A stretch of DNA of 64,000 nt, taken from positions 962,555-1,026,554 of the forward strand of contig NZ_VFYR02000001.1 in assembly GCF_006489205.2 (NCBI RefSeq). Direction: 5' to 3'. The notes beneath the pieces are model-generated. The model saw only the letters and a program-made list of their open reading frames with translations, ran no database searches and was not told where the DNA came from. Positions 26,223 to 34,944 of this stretch are shown piece after piece; the first letter of the stretch is position 1; every line of letters begins with the position of its first letter. Both the position numbers and the translations under genes were made by a program. The stretch comes from Brevibacterium sp. XM4083 (lineage in GTDB: Bacteria > Actinomycetota > Actinomycetes > Actinomycetales > Brevibacteriaceae).

Positions 26223-29200
26223 TCACAGGTGGCGGTCGAACCCGGCAGAAGTGCTCGCACGCCGGGGCTCTGGAGCCGACGGTGGGGTCCTGGACGCATC
26301 AGCACGCACCCCCAGGGCCGGGCGGTGAGCGCGCACGGTCTCGACCGTCAGCTCCCGCTGCCCTCCGGAAGGCTGGTCGGTCGGTGGTGTGCGATCGGGG
26401 TTGTCCTTCTTCCGGGAGGCGGCCAGTTTCTTCTCCACCTGGTGGAGCTTCTGCTCGGCCTCGGCCAGGGCCTCGGCGTGGCGGAAGGGCCGACCGATGC
26501 GCTCCTGGGCATCGGTCAGCGCCTGTTCGGCTTCACTCAGGTCGTTCCGGGCCCGTTCGAACAGTGTCGGGATGCCCGAGACGCGGTTCTCGATCCGCTG
26601 GATCACCCCGGCCCCACCGGCCAGGAATGTTTCCCGCCCGAGGATCGTGCCGCTGCGCGGGACACCGGCCAGGGCGAGTTCGACCGAGGCATCCGTGCCC
26701 AGGGAGGGCACGGTCGCCACGGTGATGTCGAAGCCGCTGATCTGCCCGAGCGTGCCGTAGTCGCGGCTGACGTGTTTCGGCGCCCACTTCAGCCCCTCGC
26801 GGTGGGCCCATTGCGCCACCGCATGCCCGGCATCGGTGCGAGAATCCAGGGCCTGTCCGGCCACCGTCATGCGGAAGTTCTCACCGGAGGTGTCCCGGAC
26901 TTGCCCGGTGGCGTTCTCCAGCCCGGTGATCTCGTCCTGGTGGGTAGCGATGTCCTCGCGGGCGCGGGCACGGGTGTGTTCGAGCATGGACTCGTTACGG
27001 GAGTGGGCGCGTTCGAGGCGGTGGAGTTTGGCGACCTCGGCTTGGATGGTGGAGTGTTCCAGCAGCAGCGGGTTGCCGGAACTGATCGCCTTTGCCTCGG
27101 CGGCTGAGAGCTCGGCGGAGTCGATCTCTTCGATCTCGCGGGCATCGAGAGAGCCGTGCATGATCTGGGAGATGAACCGCGCTTTACGTTCCACGGCCTG
27201 CCACATGTACGCATCGAAAGATTTCTCGGTGACCAGGCGAACGATGCCGACTTCCTCGTTCTGGTTACCCTGGCGCAGGATCCGCCCTTCCCGCTGGGCG
27301 ATATCCGAGGGACGCCACGGGCAATCCATGTGATACAAGGCCACGGCGCGCGCCTGAATGTTCGTGCCCACGCCCATCTTCTGGGTCGAGCCGATGAGCA
27401 CGGCGACATGCCCGGCGCGAGCGGCGGAGAAGAGCCGTGCTTTGTCGACGTCCGTTTTCGCTTCGTGGATGAACCGGATCGACTCGCCGGGCATTCCGCG
27501 CAGCACCAGCTGTGCGGCCAACTCGTCGTAGGCGTTCCACTGATCGGGGTTCGGGGTGCCGATGTCAGCGAAGACCAGCTGCAGTGCCCCCCGCGTCGCC
27601 GCCGGTTCCCCGGTGACGGGGTCGAGGTAATCGTTCTCTCGGGTCTGCTCCCAGACGCGAGCGATCGTATCGGCGGCCACGTCGACTTTCGTCGGCCCCG
27701 ACGGCGCATCGTCGAGGACCAGGCGGATATCCAGTGCTGCCTTCCGGCCGTCGGTGGAGATCGTGAGCATGTTGTCCTCACGCGGGGAGACCAGGCGCGC
27801 GGCGACCTTCTCGGCCCGATCACCGAGGCTGGCCACGAAGTCCTCCAGCTCCACGGTCGGCTGGACGACCTCGGTGCTCGGGGCGCGGGAGCCGTCCTCG
27901 CGCTCGATGATTTCCGGGACCGGCAGGTGCAGGTCCTCGGCGGTTTTCACGTCAGCAAACGTGGACCACATCCGCAACATCTCTGGGACGTTGGTGAACC
28001 GGGAGAAGCGGGTCTTGAGCCGGAAGCTGCCCGTCGGGGACATCTCCATGTCCGTGTTCGTCTCCCCGAAGGTCGCCGCCCACGCGTCGAAGGCATCCGT
28101 ACCGGCGCGGTCGAGCAGGTCCGGGCGCAGGTACTTCTGCATGACGAAGGCTTCGCTGATGCTGTTCGAGATCGGGGTGGCCGTCATCCCGGTCACCACC
28201 CGCTCGTTGCCCTGCGAGCGCAGGTAGTTCAGCTTCATGTCCAGGTCGCTGGCGCGCACGGAGCCCTCGATCGCGGCATCGGAGATATTTGATTCCGTGG
28301 CCAGGTTCTTGTACATATGCAGCTCGTCGATGATCAAGTAATCGATCCCGGTGTCTTCGAAGCACACGCCGACATCCCGGCTGGTGTCCAGGCGTTCTTT
28401 GAGCTTGTTCTCCAGGTTGACCAGTTTGCGTTGGAGGCGTTTGACGCTCATCGCATCATCGGCCTCCGCGTTCTCCAAGACCCGCCGCAGGGCGGTTACC
28501 TGTCCGCGGATGTAGTCCTGCTGGGTGCTCTGGCGCAGGGCGATCTTCGAAAACGCCGACTGGGTCAGCAAGATCCCGTCCCAGTCATTGGCTGCAGCAC
28601 GGGCGACGAACGCGCGGCGCTTATCGGCGGTGACGTCCTTGCTCGAGGCCGCCAGGATTCTGGCCTGGGGGTAGATCTGGAGCCATTCGGAGCTGAACTG
28701 GGCGAGCATGTGGTTGGGGATGACGATCAGAGGCTTGTTGATCAGGCCCATCCGGCGCATCTCCATCGCACCCATGATCGCCTCGGCCGTTTTTCCGGCG
28801 CCGACTTCGTGGAAGAGCCCGGTCGAGGGTTCGGCGATCATCCGGGCGACCGCGGCCCGCTGGTGCGGGCGCGGGGTGAAGGTCTCGGCCACCCCCGGCA
28901 GGCTCAGGTACTCCCCGGCGCCGGAGTAGTCGCGTAAGACGATGTTGTTGAACCGGGTGTTGTACTCATCGACCAGGGTCTTGGCGCGTTCGGGGTCTTC
29001 CCACACCCATTCGGAGAACCGGGCCTGCAGCTGCTCGGCCTTCTCCTGCGCCGCGGTGGTCTCGGTACCGTTGATGACCTGTTGCGGTTTGCCGTCGGGG
29101 CCCTCGATCTCATCTTTGACGATGATCGCTTTCTGCTCCATCAGCGATTTGGCCAGGTCCGGGGCCGGGCGGCGCTCGGTGCCCCATTCGCTGGTGGACT

Positions 29201-31205
29201 GCAGGCCACCGCGTCCGCCGCGGACTTCCCACATCCCCGGCAGCGGGTTCTCCACCTTCACCTGTTCGGTGCGCAGGATCTCGTTGAGGAACTGCTGATG
29301 GATGGCCGGGCTGATCCACACTGCACCGAACCGGGCCGTGATGTCCTCCACGCCCAGATCTTCCGGTTGCACGGCCGTGAGCGCGTCGACGTTGGTCTGG
29401 AACTCCGGTGCCTCGGTGGCGCGGTCCTTGGCCTGGGCGAGTTTTTGGCGCACGTCGCCGCTGAGGTATTCCGGGGCGTGGACGAGGGTGTCGGTGGCCG
29501 GGTCGGTGAAGACCAGCCCGTCCAATGCGGTGCGGGTCTCGTCCTCGGCCATGCCGAGCATGTCCGCGATCAGGGTCAGGTCGATGCCACCGGTGCGGTC
29601 CAGGCTCAGCGCGACCGCGTCGGCAGGGGTGTCCGCGCCCTGGACTTCGGCGCGCGGGGCGACGACGCGGCGGGTGAGGATCGTCGCCGGGGTCGCGGTC
29701 TGGGTGGAATCGTCGAACTCCTCCAAGGCGGTGACCAGCGCCCCGAACGGGTCGGTGCGCAGCAGGCGCAGCGGGGTGGGCATGACCCGGGCGTAGGTCT
29801 CCTCCCCGGTCTCATTGGTGCGCCCGGTTCTGCGCAGCGTGTAGCGGTTCAGCGGACCATAGGTGCCGAGGTATTTCCGGTAGTCCCGGTACAGGCTCTC
29901 CCGGGTGGAGGTGATCTCCTCGGTGTCATCGGCACTCGCGGCTTCCAGCTCCAGCAGGTGGGTCGCGCTCTCGCGCAGGCCGAGCAGGGCATGCATCTCA
30001 CCGGTGGCGTTCTTCGGGACTTTCAGCGGCTCGATGCTCTGACCGTTGACGGTGCCGAAGCCGCCATCGTCGGTGGCGACGATGGTCCCATCCCACCGCT
30101 CCGGTGTGGTGCCTGTTGCCGCGACTGGTGGGGCGTCGGCGATCGGGGTGGTGCGCTCGGTCATCGTCAGGCCGACCCGGCGGGCGGTGAAGGTGATCTG
30201 CTCGAGGGTGGTGTGCAGGTCCTCGGCGACGTGGTCGAGGTCCCCGGTCACGCTCAGCGTCTCGGCGCCGTACATGCCGTGGCTGGTGCCCAGGGTGCCC
30301 AACACGTGCGAGGGGTTCTCGTCGAAGTACCGGTTGATCCTCAGCTCGGTTCCCTCGAGGGTGATCGGGGTGACGGTCTCCCACAGGTCATCTGCCGGTG
30401 GCTGGTCGTCTTCTCGGCGGCGGAGGATCAGCAGGTCGGTGATGGCATCGGTGCCGGCTGTGCGCCGGTGGGTGCCGGTCGGCAGGCGCACCGCGCCGAC
30501 GAGGTCGGCCAGCTGGTTCATCTCCCGCCGCGCTCCGGGGTTCTGGGCATCGAGGGTGTAGTGGGAGGAGAGCACCGCGACCAGGCCGCCGGGGCGCGTC
30601 AGGCGCAGGGATTTGAGGATGAAGTGGTTGTGGATCGACTGCCGGGTGGGGTTGTCGATCGGATCGTGCAGGGTGACCTTCCCGAAGGGGACGTTGCCGA
30701 CGGTGGCGTCGAAGCCGCCGCGGGCCAGGCGAGTATCGGCGAAGGACTCCGCCCGGATCTCAGCGTGCGGGTAGAGGTGACCGCTGATGGCAGCGGTGAC
30801 CGGGTCCAGTTCGACCCCGGTCATCTGCGCCGATGGTGGGGCCAGGCCGATGAAGCTGCCCGATCCGGAGCCAGGTTCCAACACCTGACCGCCGCTGAAG
30901 CCCAACGAGCTCAGAGCGGTCCAGATTTCCTCGGCGACGTGCGGGTCGGTGTAGTGGGCGTTGATCGTGGTCCGGGCCGCGTCATCCCATTCCTGGGGTG
31001 AGAGGAGGGAGCGCAGTTCCTCGCGTTGGTCCGCCCACTGCTCGTTGCGAGCATCGAAGACCTCAGGAAGGGCGCCCCAGCTGGACCACCCGGCCAGCAC
31101 CGCCTGTTCCTCCGCGGTGGCCGTGCGCTGTTGCTCGTCGAGTGCACGGGCCAGGGTCAGGGCGTCGATGTTGGCGCGAAACCGTGCCCGTGCCCCGCTG
31201 GGCAC
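26223..31205 (-). CDS. DarB-like N6-adenine methylase-helicase
   Basis: A protein of about 1660 residues. The N-terminal methylase has the SAM motif LEPGSGSGSF (about 109-118) and the catalytic GNVPFGKV (about 170-177). The SNF2/superfamily 2 helicase has Walker A HEVGAGKTAEA (about 800), the DEAH-like box LIIDELHMYKN (about 955), MTATPIS and motif VI QREGRILRQGNQ (about 1310). A coiled-coil follows. Such proteins resemble phage P1 DarB and are common in conjugative elements, where they are thought to shield incoming DNA from restriction. The frame stays open to 31991, but that part overlaps another gene. No ATG lies near the conserved N-terminus, so GTG 31205 is provisional. Confidence 0.82.
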   Translation of the reverse strand: MPSGARARFRANIDALTLARALDEQQRTATAEEQAVLAGWSSWGALPEVFDARNEQWADQREELRSLLSPQEWDDAARTTINAHYTDPHVAEEIWTALSSLGFSGGQVLEPGSGSGSFIGLAPPSAQMTGVELDPVTAAISGHLYPHAEIRAESFADTRLARGGFDATVGNVPFGKVTLHDPIDNPTRQSIHNHFILKSLRLTRPGGLVAVLSSHYTLDAQNPGARREMNQLADLVGAVRLPTGTHRRTAGTDAITDLLILRRREDDQPPADDLWETVTPITLEGTELRINRYFDENPSHVLGTLGTSHGMYGAETLSVTGDLDHVAEDLHTTLEQITFTARRVGLTMTERTTPIADAPPVAATGTTPERWDGTIVATDDGGFGTVNGQSIEPLKVPKNATGEMHALLGLRESATHLLELEAASADDTEEITSTRESLYRDYRKYLGTYGPLNRYTLRRTGRTNETGEETYARVMPTPLRLLRTDPFGALVTALEEFDDSTQTATPATILTRRVVAPRAEVQGADTPADAVALSLDRTGGIDLTLIADMLGMAEDETRTALDGLVFTDPATDTLVHAPEYLSGDVRQKLAQAKDRATEAPEFQTNVDALTAVQPEDLGVEDITARFGAVWISPAIHQQFLNEILRTEQVKVENPLPGMWEVRGGRGGLQSTSEWGTERRPAPDLAKSLMEQKAIIVKDEIEGPDGKPQQVINGTETTAAQEKAEQLQARFSEWVWEDPERAKTLVDEYNTRFNNIVLRDYSGAGEYLSLPGVAETFTPRPHQRAAVARMIAEPSTGLFHEVGAGKTAEAIMGAMEMRRMGLINKPLIVIPNHMLAQFSSEWLQIYPQARILAASSKDVTADKRRAFVARAAANDWDGILLTQSAFSKIALRQSTQQDYIRGQVTALRRVLENAEADDAMSVKRLQRKLVNLENKLKERLDTSRDVGVCFEDTGIDYLIIDELHMYKNLATESNISDAAIEGSVRASDLDMKLNYLRSQGNERVVTGMTATPISNSISEAFVMQKYLRPDLLDRAGTDAFDAWAATFGETNTDMEMSPTGSFRLKTRFSRFTNVPEMLRMWSTFADVKTAEDLHLPVPEIIEREDGSRAPSTEVVQPTVELEDFVASLGDRAEKVAARLVSPREDNMLTISTDGRKAALDIRLVLDDAPSGPTKVDVAADTIARVWEQTRENDYLDPVTGEPAATRGALQLVFADIGTPNPDQWNAYDELAAQLVLRGMPGESIRFIHEAKTDVDKARLFSAARAGHVAVLIGSTQKMGVGTNIQARAVALYHMDCPWRPSDIAQREGRILRQGNQNEEVGIVRLVTEKSFDAYMWQAVERKARFISQIMHGSLDAREIEEIDSAELSAAEAKAISSGNPLLLEHSTIQAEVAKLHRLERAHSRNESMLEHTRARAREDIATHQDEITGLENATGQVRDTSGENFRMTVAGQALDSRTDAGHAVAQWAHREGLKWAPKHVSRDYGTLGQISGFDITVATVPSLGTDASVELALAGVPRSGTILGRETFLAGGAGVIQRIENRVSGIPTLFERARNDLSEAEQALTDAQERIGRPFRHAEALAEAEQKLHQVEKKLAASRKKDNPDRTPPTDQPSGGQRELTVETVRAHRPALGVRADASRTPPSAPEPRRASTSAGFDRHL

Positions 31206-31246
31206 ACCCGCATGGGTCCGCGGATCGAACCGTTCAGGGGTGGGGG

Positions 31247-31801
31247 TTAGTGGACTTCGCGCAGGAACCGCACGCTGGCGGCCTCCTCCAGGACCTGCTG
31301 GTGCGCCCTCGCGTACTGGCCCGGGATCTCCGCTGCCATCAGGCCCTCGAGGAACCAGACCGGTAGAGCCCAGTCCTTGGCCTTCTGCTCCAGCTCCACC
31401 GTCGCCGGTGCCAGGTCCGGGGCGTCCTGGATCCTCTCGGCCCAGCTGATCAGATTCGAATCCGCCGGCCGGGTCTGCTCCCACTCCTCGCGGGCCTCGT
31501 CGATCGACAGGCTCGGGTCGTGCATCCAGACCAGTTCGTCCATCACGACCTCCTCCGCGATCCTGCGCGCCGTCATCCGACGCGACACCTCCTGCAAGTA
31601 CCTCCCATTCTCTCGCGAAGAGCCCGCCATCGCCAGGGGCCCGAAGCGCCTGCTCTCCAGCTGGCTGGCCAGCAGGCTGATCTGCGTCGCGATCTGCTCG
31701 CCCAAGTCCGTGAAGAACGTCTCCTGATCCTCGATCTGGGCCAGCCTCTGCGGGTCGTGCTGGGCCCAGTGCTCCCGGGCTTTCCGGCCGTAGTGGTTCA
31801 T
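31247..31801 (-). CDS. Conserved ICE protein, unknown, overlapping the methylase frame
   Basis: A 184-residue protein starting MNHYGRKAREHW at 31801, with GGAGAGGA upstream. It is helical, with an acidic, Trp-rich character and no catalytic motif. Small proteins with this kind of start commonly stand directly ahead of large methylase-helicases in actinobacterial elements. The other open frame over the same bases gives an unnatural Gly/Pro/Arg/Asp-rich sequence, so this frame is the coding one. It ends 42 bp before the provisional methylase start. Confidence 0.7.
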   Translation of the reverse strand: MNHYGRKAREHWAQHDPQRLAQIEDQETFFTDLGEQIATQISLLASQLESRRFGPLAMAGSSRENGRYLQEVSRRMTARRIAEEVVMDELVWMHDPSLSIDEAREEWEQTRPADSNLISWAERIQDAPDLAPATVELEQKAKDWALPVWFLEGLMAAEIPGQYARAHQQVLEEAASVRFLREVH

Positions 31802-31967
31802 CTGCGTCCTCTCCCTCCGGCATCGCCGGCTCGACCATGGCCTCTCCGGCCTCTGGGTTGGACGGCGTGCGGTCGTTGTCGATCTGGGTCTGCGCCTCGG
31901 TTTCGGCAGTACCCCACAGGTCGAATTCCAGCTGTCCGGGATCGGGCTTGCGGCTACGCCGTGCCAT
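31802..31967 (-). other. Short N-terminal coding stretch with strong ribosome site
   Basis: GAAGGAGG stands 5 bases before the ATG at 31967, and the first 55 codons (MARRSRKPDPGQLEFDLWG...) look like real protein: basic start, then a GQLEFDLW motif that recalls phage and ICE regulatory tails. The frame has no stop of its own and runs on into the methylase-helicase frame. It may be a small gene that lost its stop, or the true N-terminus of a longer fusion. Confidence 0.45.
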
Positions 31968-32044
31968 AGGAGCCTCCTTCAAGCAGCACACCGCACCCCA
32001 CCCGCCACCCGGTGCGGTGGCCGAACGGTGGTGGGGTGGGTAGG

Positions 32045-33829
32045 TCAGGTGTCATCGGTGGTCTGCAACAGGGCCTCGATCTCGCCTCGATCACTGGCCA
32101 GCTGCCTCCCGTCCGACCGGTCGGGCCATCGGCGCAGGTCCGTGATGATCGGCGGGGCCGAACGCAGCAGCGTCACCGCGGTCCCGAACGGCAACAGACG
32201 GATCCGCTCGGGCGGCAGGACCGAGACCCGGCGGATCGAGCGCTGGCTAGACCGTGACCCGTGGTCACCGAGGGTGACGCTGTCGGTGTACTCATCGCGC
32301 TCGCCGATGAGACTGCTGAGGTCTTGGAGGTCCTTGCTGTTCGAGGCCCCGCCGAGGATGATCTTGACGATCGCGGCGTCCCAGATGGCGTTGGCTTGGT
32401 GCTCGTTCCACTTATCGCGGGCCTGAGCCAGGGACTGCAGGACCGGCATCGTGGTGATGCCGGTGCCGCCGCCTTCAGCCATCAACGTCGGCAAGCTCGG
32501 TAACGGTGCGAGGTTGGCGATCTCGTCCAGGGCCAGCAGCATCGGCGGGTCCAGACGTGCGCCGGGCGCGCGGGCGGCCATGCGGCGGGCGGTCTCGATC
32601 AAGTCCTCCACCAGTGCGGCCACCAGCGCAGCACTGGCCCCGGCCCCGGACCCGGTGGCCAGCAGGTACAAGGTGCCAGACTCGCGCAGGAACTCTTCCG
32701 GGTCGAAATCCTCCCCAGGCCGTGGGGAGACGGCATCGAGCACGCGCGGATCGGCCAGAGCACTCAGCGACAGGCTCACGCCCTGCCAGATGGAGTCGCG
32801 GGTGCGCGGGTCGGCATCGATCATCGATTGCAGGGAGTCCGCCCACCCGCCGGCGGCCTGGGGAGAGTTGGTGAGGATCGCGACGGCGTCGCTGGCAGCA
32901 CTGGGGTCCAGCGTCCAGCGGAAGAGTTCCTCCGGCGGGCGGGAGTCGATGGCGGCCGCGTGCAGCAGAGCCTGGAGGGCGGAGCGCGTTTTGCCTTCCC
33001 AGAAGCCGCCGCCTTCGACGCCGCCGGAGCTCAGCCCGGTGGCCGCGGCCAGGCCGTTGGCGCGGATCATCGCTGTCAGCGGGTCGGCGCAGCCGCGGAT
33101 CGGTGACCAGCGCAGCCCGGCGGGCAGGCCTTCGGCTAAGTGTTGGGGGTCGAACACGGCGACCGGGCCGATGCGTTTGCGCGCCCGCAGGGTCGCGGTC
33201 AGGTTGTCCGGGCGGGTGCTGGTGGTCACGACCGCGCCGGGGGCATCGAGGATGGCGTTGATGACCACATGCAGGCCCTTCCCGGAACGCGGCGGACCGA
33301 TGAGCAAGAGGGAGTCTTCGACCGAGGCCCAGACCTGCTTGCCGTGCGAGGTGCCCAGCAGGTAGCCGACATCCTCGGGTGTCGGCTCCTCGACCGAGGG
33401 GCGCAGGTTCCCGGCACGCCCCAGCAGCGCCTTGGGCGAGGTGGCGTGGGCGAGATCCTGACGGGTGGCGACTCCGGCCAGACGCCTCGGGTCCTTCTCC
33501 ACCCGGTGGCTGCGCCGCCGGATCAGCGTCCACACCCAGGTGATGCCCGCGGCCACCAAGGACAGCAGGAGCGCTGCGATCAGCCAGTACACGAGCGCGT
33601 TCAGTCCCTCGGCCTCCAGCGGTGCACCCGGGTCCAGGGGGTGGAAAAGGACCAGCGCACCGGCGGCCGGACCGGCCTTCGGCTGAGTAGCACCGGTCAC
33701 TACGGCGGTGAGGGTGCCTGCCAGGCGGAGGATCAGGGCAACGGCGAAGAGGCCGATGAGCCCGATGATCGCGAACGTCGTCAGCTCATCACCCATGGAA
33801 CCGGCCTGGCGTCCGGCCGCCGAACTCAC
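32045..33829 (-). CDS. Type IV coupling protein (TraG/VirD4-like)
   Basis: A 594-residue membrane ATPase that would link the relaxosome to the transfer channel. Two N-terminal spans lie at about 18-45 and 76-100. Walker A is LIGPPRSGKG (residues 177-185), and Walker B is LLALDEIANLAPLPSLP, the coupling-protein signature. QSLAQARDKW is the conserved Gln box. A GTG start overlaps the upstream stop (GTGA). Size and order of motifs fit the actinobacterial TraG family. It is part of the leftward transfer operon. Confidence 0.88.
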   Translation of the reverse strand: MSSAAGRQAGSMGDELTTFAIIGLIGLFAVALILRLAGTLTAVVTGATQPKAGPAAGALVLFHPLDPGAPLEAEGLNALVYWLIAALLLSLVAAGITWVWTLIRRRSHRVEKDPRRLAGVATRQDLAHATSPKALLGRAGNLRPSVEEPTPEDVGYLLGTSHGKQVWASVEDSLLLIGPPRSGKGLHVVINAILDAPGAVVTTSTRPDNLTATLRARKRIGPVAVFDPQHLAEGLPAGLRWSPIRGCADPLTAMIRANGLAAATGLSSGGVEGGGFWEGKTRSALQALLHAAAIDSRPPEELFRWTLDPSAASDAVAILTNSPQAAGGWADSLQSMIDADPRTRDSIWQGVSLSLSALADPRVLDAVSPRPGEDFDPEEFLRESGTLYLLATGSGAGASAALVAALVEDLIETARRMAARAPGARLDPPMLLALDEIANLAPLPSLPTLMAEGGGTGITTMPVLQSLAQARDKWNEHQANAIWDAAIVKIILGGASNSKDLQDLSSLIGERDEYTDSVTLGDHGSRSSQRSIRRVSVLPPERIRLLPFGTAVTLLRSAPPIITDLRRWPDRSDGRQLASDRGEIEALLQTTDDT

Positions 33830-34398
33830 GAGAGCTCCCGGATTGTCAGGGTGCCCGAGGCTCGCCCGAGCAGGATCACCTCGCTGATGCCCAACCCGTC
33901 AACGAGGTCACGGTCGAGCTGCGCGAGGGCCTCGCCGTGTTCGGTGGCCTCGGTCTGCCCGGTGATCACCGCGACCGCGACGGCCTCACCGGGCTTGAAC
34001 CCAGCCCGGCCTGCAGTGATCTCCACCCGGTCTGCCACTCCGGCATGCGTGGCCACCGCCGGCGCCTTCTCGTCCTCATCGGCGGTGGTGTCGGGTTCGA
34101 GGTCCGCGTCAGGGGCCAGGGGGTCCGGGGCTGGAGTGCGGCGGATGATCGCCGGGACGATATCGGTGAAGGTGGACCCGTCGTTCTCGTGGACCTCGAC
34201 CCGCACCGGGAATGCCCGGTCCTGGGAGGCTGTGTCGATGATCTGGGCGAACGCGCCACGCCGCCATACCCCGAAGTCCGGCGGGGGCGGCAGGATCATC
34301 TCGTCGACGGTGACGGTGATCGTCCCGTCGTCATGGACATCGAGGACGACAGTGGGCATGGACACCGGCGGGCCGGTCGGGCTGGGATTCTTGCTCAT
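33826..34398 (-). CDS. Conserved transfer-region protein, unknown
   Basis: A 190-residue soluble protein starting MSKNPSPTG at 34398. The N-terminal 75 residues look beta-rich (VVLDVHDDGTITVTVDE), with an acidic linker (about 103-120) and a second small domain. There is no membrane span or catalytic motif. It overlaps the coupling-protein start by 4 bp and is preceded by a CAGGTGCAC copy and a stem-loop. Probably an accessory factor of the coupling protein, by position only. Confidence 0.62.
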   Translation of the reverse strand: MSKNPSPTGPPVSMPTVVLDVHDDGTITVTVDEMILPPPPDFGVWRRGAFAQIIDTASQDRAFPVRVEVHENDGSTFTDIVPAIIRRTPAPDPLAPDADLEPDTTADEDEKAPAVATHAGVADRVEITAGRAGFKPGEAVAVAVITGQTEATEHGEALAQLDRDLVDGLGISEVILLGRASGTLTIRELS

Positions 34399-34403
34399 GC
34401 CGG

Positions 34404-34412
34404 CAGGTGCAC
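34404..34412 (-). repeat. CAGGTGCAC element motif, copy 2
   Basis: Second copy of the 9-bp word, 6 bp upstream of the 34398 start codon. Followed by GC-rich C-runs as in the other copies. Confidence 0.4.
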
Positions 34413-34448
34413 CCGCGCCCTCACACCCCACCACGTGCAGACAGACGG

Positions 34449-34480
34449 GAGGCCCGCCAGGGACAGTCCTGGCGGGCCTC
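34449..34480 (-). terminator. 13-bp stem-loop inside the transfer operon
   Basis: GAGGCCCGCCAGG (34449-34461) pairs exactly with CCTGGCGGGCCTC (34468-34480) around a 6-base loop. It lies 6 bp past the stop of the 34486 gene and 50 bp before the next start. It lacks a T-tract and is probably a partial terminator or RNA-processing/stabilising site. Confidence 0.6.
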
Positions 34481-34485
34481 ACCGG

Positions 34486-34944
34486 TCACAGACGATGACC
34501 TGGCGGATGCGGATCGGGTCCGGCTCGCCCGGTCGCTGCAAACGACTCAGCGCGCAGTGCCTCGGCGCGCACCGAGCTCGCCCAAGCCCGTGCCGTGGTG
34601 ATGAGCGTGTCAACGTCTGCGGCCTGGACGTGGCCCTGATCGCGGACCTCCCACACCCCGCTCCCATCGGGACGGCTGCGGAGTTCCTCGGCCCTCCAGG
34701 ACCAGGAGGTCGGTAACCGGTCAGGATCCGACCAATCCGTGTCGGTGTACTGCTCTTCGATGGCGAACCGGGCCTCATTGTCAGGCCGATAGAACACGAA
34801 GTGCCCGCCCCCGAACGTCTCCGGATCCTCATCGACCAGATCAACGAACCGGCCATAGTCCCGATGGACGCTTTTGAGTCCGGCGTCGAGTCGGTCCATG
34901 AAGCCGCCCAGGCGCTCACGCTCCGGGTCGGTATCGGGGCTCAC
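34486..34944 (-). CDS. Small conserved transfer-region protein, unknown
   Basis: A 152-residue acidic protein (GTG start at 34944 overlapping the upstream ATPase stop, GTGA). It contains GGGHFVFYRPDNEARFAIEE and WSWRAEELRSR, and no membrane span. The alternative frame over the same bases is Ser/Arg-rich and implausible. It may be a chaperone or accessory factor of the VirB4-like ATPase to which it is coupled. The function is unknown. Confidence 0.62.
   Translation of the reverse strand: MSPDTDPERERLGGFMDRLDAGLKSVHRDYGRFVDLVDEDPETFGGGHFVFYRPDNEARFAIEEQYTDTDWSDPDRLPTSWSWRAEELRSRPDGSGVWEVRDQGHVQAADVDTLITTARAWASSVRAEALRAESFAATGRAGPDPHPPGHRL

Noticed and set aside
29082-31001. Long open frame (639 codons) on the plus strand
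   Set aside because: It is antisense to the methylase domain, with unnatural Gly/Arg/Val-rich composition.
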